Of a stretch of DNA of 9,397 nt, positions 7,020 to 9,397 are shown piece by piece. Where the stretch lies: the NCBI GenBank assembly GCA_044445965.1, contig JBIOEJ010000182.1:1-9397 (forward strand), read 5' to 3'. How positions within the stretch are numbered: the first letter of the stretch is position 1; every line of letters starts with the position of its first letter. A program made the position numbers and the translations under genes. This DNA is from GAS188 sp044445965 (GTDB lineage: Bacteria; Pseudomonadota; Alphaproteobacteria; Rhizobiales; Beijerinckiaceae). The notes under the pieces were generated by a model. It was not told where the DNA came from, made no database searches, and worked only from the letters and a program-made list of their open reading frames with translations.

Positions 7020-7025
7020 GTCGGC

Positions 7026-7817
7026 TCAGCCGGAATTCCGAGCCTTGCCGGCCCGCTCGCGGCGTCGTGTCGCGAGCGCTTCGCCGAAGGCTCGAAACAG
7101 CGAGCGGTTCACCGGGTTGCTTTGGGGATCGTACTCCGCATGCCATTGAACGCCGAGAGCAAAGCCTTGCGCATCCGCGATACGGATCGCCTCGATCGTG
7201 CCGTCTTCGGCGACGCCCTCGACCACGACCCGCTCGCCTGGCTCGAGAATGCCCTGACCATGAAGGGAGTTCACGCGGATGGTCTCTCGACCGAGGAGCC
7301 GTGCGAAGGCGCCGCCTGGAACGAGCCGCACCTCGTGGCGGTCGGCGAACACGACGGTGAGATCGGGATGAACCTCGCCCGTCTCCAAGCGCGGCATCCG
7401 ATGGTTCATGCGCCCGGGCAATTCTCGGATCTCGGGATGCAGCGAACCGCCGAACGCGACGTTCATTTCCTGAAAGCCGCGGCAGACCCCGAAAACCGGC
7501 ACGCCTTTGGCGACGCAGGCCTCGATCAGGGGCAGGGCCAAGGCGTCACGGCGTTCGTCGTAGGGTTCATGCCCGGCATGCGGCTCGGCGCGGAAGCGGG
7601 CCGGATGAACATTGGCGCGAGCGCCGGTCAGCAAGACGCCGTCGACCACCTGCAATAGAGCGCCGATGTCCGTGATGTCCGGCGCCCCCGCAAAGATCAG
7701 CGGCAGGGCCTCTGCGACTTCGGCTACCGCGCGAAGATTCTTCTCTCCGGCGAGCTGCACGGCGAATCGATCGTTTACGAGATGGGTGTTCCCGATCACC
7801 CCAACCACTGGTCTCAT
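7026..7817 (-). CDS. Peptidase C26 family, gamma-glutamyl-gamma-aminobutyrate hydrolase-like
   Basis: A class I glutamine-amidotransferase-like hydrolase of 263 residues, in the PuuD-type group that cleaves gamma-glutamyl amide bonds and typically works in putrescine or other amine catabolism. It has an N-terminal RPVVGVIGN strand and a GVLLTGARANVHP segment (60-72) equivalent to the GG-x-D/N-x-P region. The nucleophile C112 lies in the elbow FGVCRGFQEMNV (109-120), followed by GGSLH, NSLHGQG (183-189), and the catalytic H226 and E228 in GVQWHAEYD. All triad residues are present. I chose the ATG at 7817 because AAGGG precedes it and the family usually starts right at this strand; an upstream ATG at 7859 adds 14 residues and lacks a ribosome site. 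The gene is monocistronic here, so the substrate is inferred only from the family. The MITE-like element lies 6 bp past its stop. Confidence 0.9.
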   Translation of the reverse strand: MRPVVGVIGNTHLVNDRFAVQLAGEKNLRAVAEVAEALPLIFAGAPDITDIGALLQVVDGVLLTGARANVHPARFRAEPHAGHEPYDERRDALALPLIEACVAKGVPVFGVCRGFQEMNVAFGGSLHPEIRELPGRMNHRMPRLETGEVHPDLTVVFADRHEVRLVPGGAFARLLGRETIRVNSLHGQGILEPGERVVVEGVAEDGTIEAIRIADAQGFALGVQWHAEYDPQSNPVNRSLFRAFGEALATRRRERAGKARNSG

Positions 7818-8117
7818 GAAGGCCCTTACCGAATGCTCGCCAATATCTCGAAAGACCATGGTGGCGCTGGCGATAGTATCTGTCGCCTCGGCCCTTGCAC
7901 AAGTGCCGTGCCAGCCCGCTCGTCGCTCGCTGATCCGCCCTTGACGGCTCGCCTCGGTTGCAGGACGCTGGATAGCGGCGGGCGTCCCGGTCGGCCTGTC
8001 GACGCGATCCTTTACCCGACCGAGCCTCGGGCGTGCACGCGCGGGATGCTAGAGACACCATCTCGCGAACCAAAATGCGTCTGCGGCGTTCGCCGTCCAA
8101 GGAATTCGGAGGTCATC
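7818..8117. other. Divergent intergenic region between C26 gene and small stress-protein gene
   Basis: 300 bp separate the two divergent start codons, so promoters for both genes should lie here. I see no convincing -35/-10 pair: TTGACG at 7943-7948 has no good -10 at the usual distance. I also see no EcfG-type GGAAC-N16-17-GTT pair. The only clear signal is the GGAGG ribosome site at 8107-8111 for the downstream gene. Confidence 0.4.
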
Positions 8118-8444
8118 ATGGACAAGAGCAGGGTCGAGGGCAATGCGCGCCAAGCGGCAGGCGCCGTCAAATCGGCGGCCGAGCGCGTGCCGGGTGACGC
8201 GGCGACGGAAGCTGAAGGGCTCGCCGACCGGGCGGCCGGAGCAGCCAAGGAGGCCTACGCCCACGTCAAGGAAGCGGCGAGCGAGGGCGCGGACCAGGTC
8301 GCGAAGGAGGCCCGGCGAGGCGCCGGCAAGGTCGCCGGGTTTGTGCGATCAAACCCAGTCTCGTCCGTGCTGGCGGTCGGCGCCGTCTTCTTCGGGTTGG
8401 GCTTTTTCATGGGCGGATTATCCGGCGGCGGAAGCAGCGGATAG
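8118..8444 (+). CDS. Small CsbD-like protein with C-terminal membrane anchor (stress-type)
   Basis: This 108-residue protein starts at the ATG of 8118, preceded by GGAGG at 7-nt spacing; a longer frame upstream is untranslated leader. The N-terminal half (MDKSRVEGNARQAAGAVKSA, then GDAATEAEG and AGAAKEA) follows the CsbD-like pattern of general-stress proteins. The middle is an Ala/Lys/Glu-rich amphipathic helix (about 35-72). The C-terminus has a short linker with SNP (78-80) and one hydrophobic segment (82-98, VLAVGAVFFGLGFFMGG), like the inner-membrane anchor of ElaB/YqjD (DUF883) proteins. It probably sits at the membrane with the helix in the cytoplasm. Function is unknown; CsbD and ElaB relatives are induced in stationary phase or by osmotic stress, which suggests the same here. 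No regulatory site proves this. Confidence 0.8.
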   Translation: MDKSRVEGNARQAAGAVKSAAERVPGDAATEAEGLADRAAGAAKEAYAHVKEAASEGADQVAKEARRGAGKVAGFVRSNPVSSVLAVGAVFFGLGFFMGGLSGGGSSG

Positions 8445-8862
8445 CGGGCCGTGCCGTAGCGTTCTCCAAGACCGGCGCTGGAATCGCGCCCGCGATCGCC
8501 CCGAGACGGTTGGACGCTTCACGGGCTTGCGGTTGAACTATCCCCTGAATGGTTTTTCATCTCGGTGCCTGAGCCACTGTCTGAAATCTAGATAAAATCA
8601 AAAACAATCCTTGTAATTTTGCTGAGAGACGCCATATTTAAACGAGAGAAGTTTGCTCTTTTGTTTTGCCATCTCTTGATTCACTCATAAAGCTCGCAAA
8701 GCAACGCGCATCGCGGCGGCGGTTCTGACGGCCCCGAGCGCGGGGGCCCGACGGCTCGTCGCGGCTGCCGAGACGAATTGCGGTGTCTTCTCTCTTCGCT
8801 CGTTGCCGACCTTGCGGGCCGGCACGAACCCGCACCGACTTTTCAACCAAAGGAAATCGATC
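8445..8862. other. 418-bp gap with an AT-rich core, no gene recognised
   Basis: No convincing reading frame with a ribosome site lies between the two small genes. The first part is ordinary GC-rich sequence. About 8581-8700 is markedly AT-rich compared with everything around it and holds the candidate promoter at 8611-8640. An imperfect AT-rich dyad lies at about 8639-8666 (AAAC, GAG, CTC, GTTT). A long 5' leader or a small RNA is possible, but I cannot support one specifically. Confidence 0.5.
8611..8640 (+). promoter_or_regulatory. Candidate sigma-70-type promoter upstream of the 100-residue protein gene
   Basis: TTGTAA (8611-8616) and TATTTA (8635-8640) are spaced by 18 nt inside the AT-rich stretch. 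Transcription from here would give a leader of about 215 nt before the start at 8863, which is long. No other gene in the region would be served by it. Confidence 0.35.
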
Positions 8863-9165
8863 ATGCGTTATCTCGGGGGAATATCGGGACAGGGTGTGCT
8901 GAGGTTCGACGGCGAAAAAGTCGCGCCTGCCTCATATGATTTCGACAGCTTCTTCACGAAGCTGCTCGGCGTCACGTTTTCCGGCGAGATCCGCCTTGCG
9001 CCCGCCGCACTCAAGGCCGCGTTCGGCCGCAAGGACGCCCAGCTGCTGACCGACGATGGCCGTCTCTTCGATCTCCGCTTCTCGGAGAAGGAGCTTCTGC
9101 CGTCGAGCGACGTGGCCCATGTGGACGTGACGCGCGAATTGCCCGCTGAACCCCACCGCCACTGA
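8863..9165 (+). CDS. Hypothetical protein, 100 residues
   Basis: The start at 8863 is supported by AAAGGA (8849-8854) at 8-nt spacing; a longer frame from 8803 lacks a ribosome site. I do not recognise a named domain. The product begins MRYLGGISGQGVLRFDGEKV and has alternating short strands and turns (SGEIRL, QLLTDDGRLFDLRF, AHVDV), suggesting a small all-beta fold rather than a helical or membrane protein. There is no signal peptide, Cys pair or transmembrane segment. I recall similar uncharacterised proteins in Hyphomicrobiales. It lies between the small stress-type protein and the isomerase gene on the same strand, 103 bp before the latter. Codon use looks native. The function is unknown. 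Confidence 0.75.
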   Translation: MRYLGGISGQGVLRFDGEKVAPASYDFDSFFTKLLGVTFSGEIRLAPAALKAAFGRKDAQLLTDDGRLFDLRFSEKELLPSSDVAHVDVTRELPAEPHRH

Positions 9166-9217
9166 CCGCCATCATCGGCCGTTGCCGCCGACGAGCGGCG
9201 CCGGCCTGGAACGGCGT

Positions 9218-9238
9218 GGTCCGACCTGATGTCGGGCC
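9218..9238 (+). promoter_or_regulatory. 8-bp hairpin in the leader of the isomerase gene
   Basis: GGTCCGAC (9218-9225) and GTCGGGCC (9231-9238) form a fully paired RNA stem (one G-U) with a 5-nt loop. No T-run follows, so it is a weak terminator for the upstream gene at best; it could equally be a leader structure ending 30 bp before the start codon. Confidence 0.3.
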
Positions 9239-9268
9239 GATCTGAGCGATATGAACCGGGAGACTATC

Positions 9269-9397
9269 ATGGCGATCGAACATGCCTGCGTGCGAGCCGT
9301 GAGCAAGCCCTGGGGAAGCACCGATCTGCGGCCTTGGAGCGAGATCGAGCCTGACGGCGCCGCGATCGGCGAGCTCTGGTTTCAGCGTGACGACGCC
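9269..9397 (+). CDS. Mannose-6-phosphate isomerase class I-like, N-terminal part (cut by window end)
   Basis: The first 43 codons are present and the frame is open to the last base. The ATG at 9269 is preceded by GGGAG at 6-nt spacing. Another in-frame ATG at 9251 would add six residues but has no better site. The peptide contains the KPWGSTDLRPW segment and IGELWFQRDDA. These match the start of type I phosphomannose isomerases (cupin fold, Zn-dependent, interconverting mannose-6-P and fructose-6-P), where a KPWG motif is followed by GE-x-W. Alphaproteobacterial relatives of this short type may act on other sugars. Catalytic and metal residues lie beyond the window, so the call rests on the N-terminal motif only. 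Confidence 0.65.
   Translation, partial: MAIEHACVRAVSKPWGSTDLRPWSEIEPDGAAIGELWFQRDDA

Noticed and set aside
6759..7658. + strand open frame (299 codons) running from the repeat element into the C26 gene
   Set aside because: It joins repeat DNA to the antisense of a gene with an intact Cys-His-Glu triad.
1..9397. CRISPR array, tRNA or rRNA gene, prophage or defence island
   Set aside because: No regularly spaced repeats, cloverleaf, rRNA-like sequence or phage or defence protein motifs were found on either strand.

Overview
The window looks like chromosomal DNA from a GC-rich alphaproteobacterium, most likely in the order Hyphomicrobiales (Rhizobiales). Four things point there: the high GC content with very strong third-position bias (long spurious open frames lie antisense to every real gene); the type of GlnD and GrpE; an aldose-dehydrogenase-like SDR resembling Caulobacter XylB; and intergenic repeats of kinds common in rhizobia. 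Genus and species cannot be read from this sequence.

Layout, left to right. (1) 1-140 is one half of a dispersed inverted-repeat element, cut by the window edge. (2) 197-240 is a degenerate copy of a GCATGATC-type palindromic repeat. (3) 263-1966 is a two-gene sugar or polyol unit on the + strand: an SDR dehydrogenase and a PfkB-family kinase. (4) A small repeat/hairpin at 1951-1985 separates it from a convergent minus-strand block: grpE (nucleotide exchange factor of DnaK), glnD (PII uridylyltransferase/uridylyl-removing enzyme) and a serine hydrolase of the beta-lactamase/family VIII esterase fold. (5) 6754-7019 is a complete 266-bp MITE-like element with 32-bp terminal inverted repeats and two consecutive long hairpins. 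It is nearly identical, in inverted orientation, to the partial copy at 1-140. (6) 7026-7817 (-) is a class I glutamine-amidotransferase-like peptidase C26 (gamma-Glu-GABA hydrolase type). (7) From 8118 rightward on the + strand lie a small CsbD-like protein with a C-terminal membrane anchor, an unrecognised 100-residue protein, and the first 43 codons of a probable mannose-6-phosphate isomerase.

The genes do not form one obvious system. SDR and kinase plausibly act in sequence on a sugar or polyol. GlnD (nitrogen sensing) and GrpE (protein folding) are core housekeeping genes. The small-protein cluster on the right has a stress-response flavour. No phage, CRISPR, toxin-antitoxin or defence genes were seen. 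The most interesting structure is non-coding: the double-hairpin mobile repeat present in two inverted copies about 6.6 kb apart, and two other repeat families that sit right at gene ends or starts.
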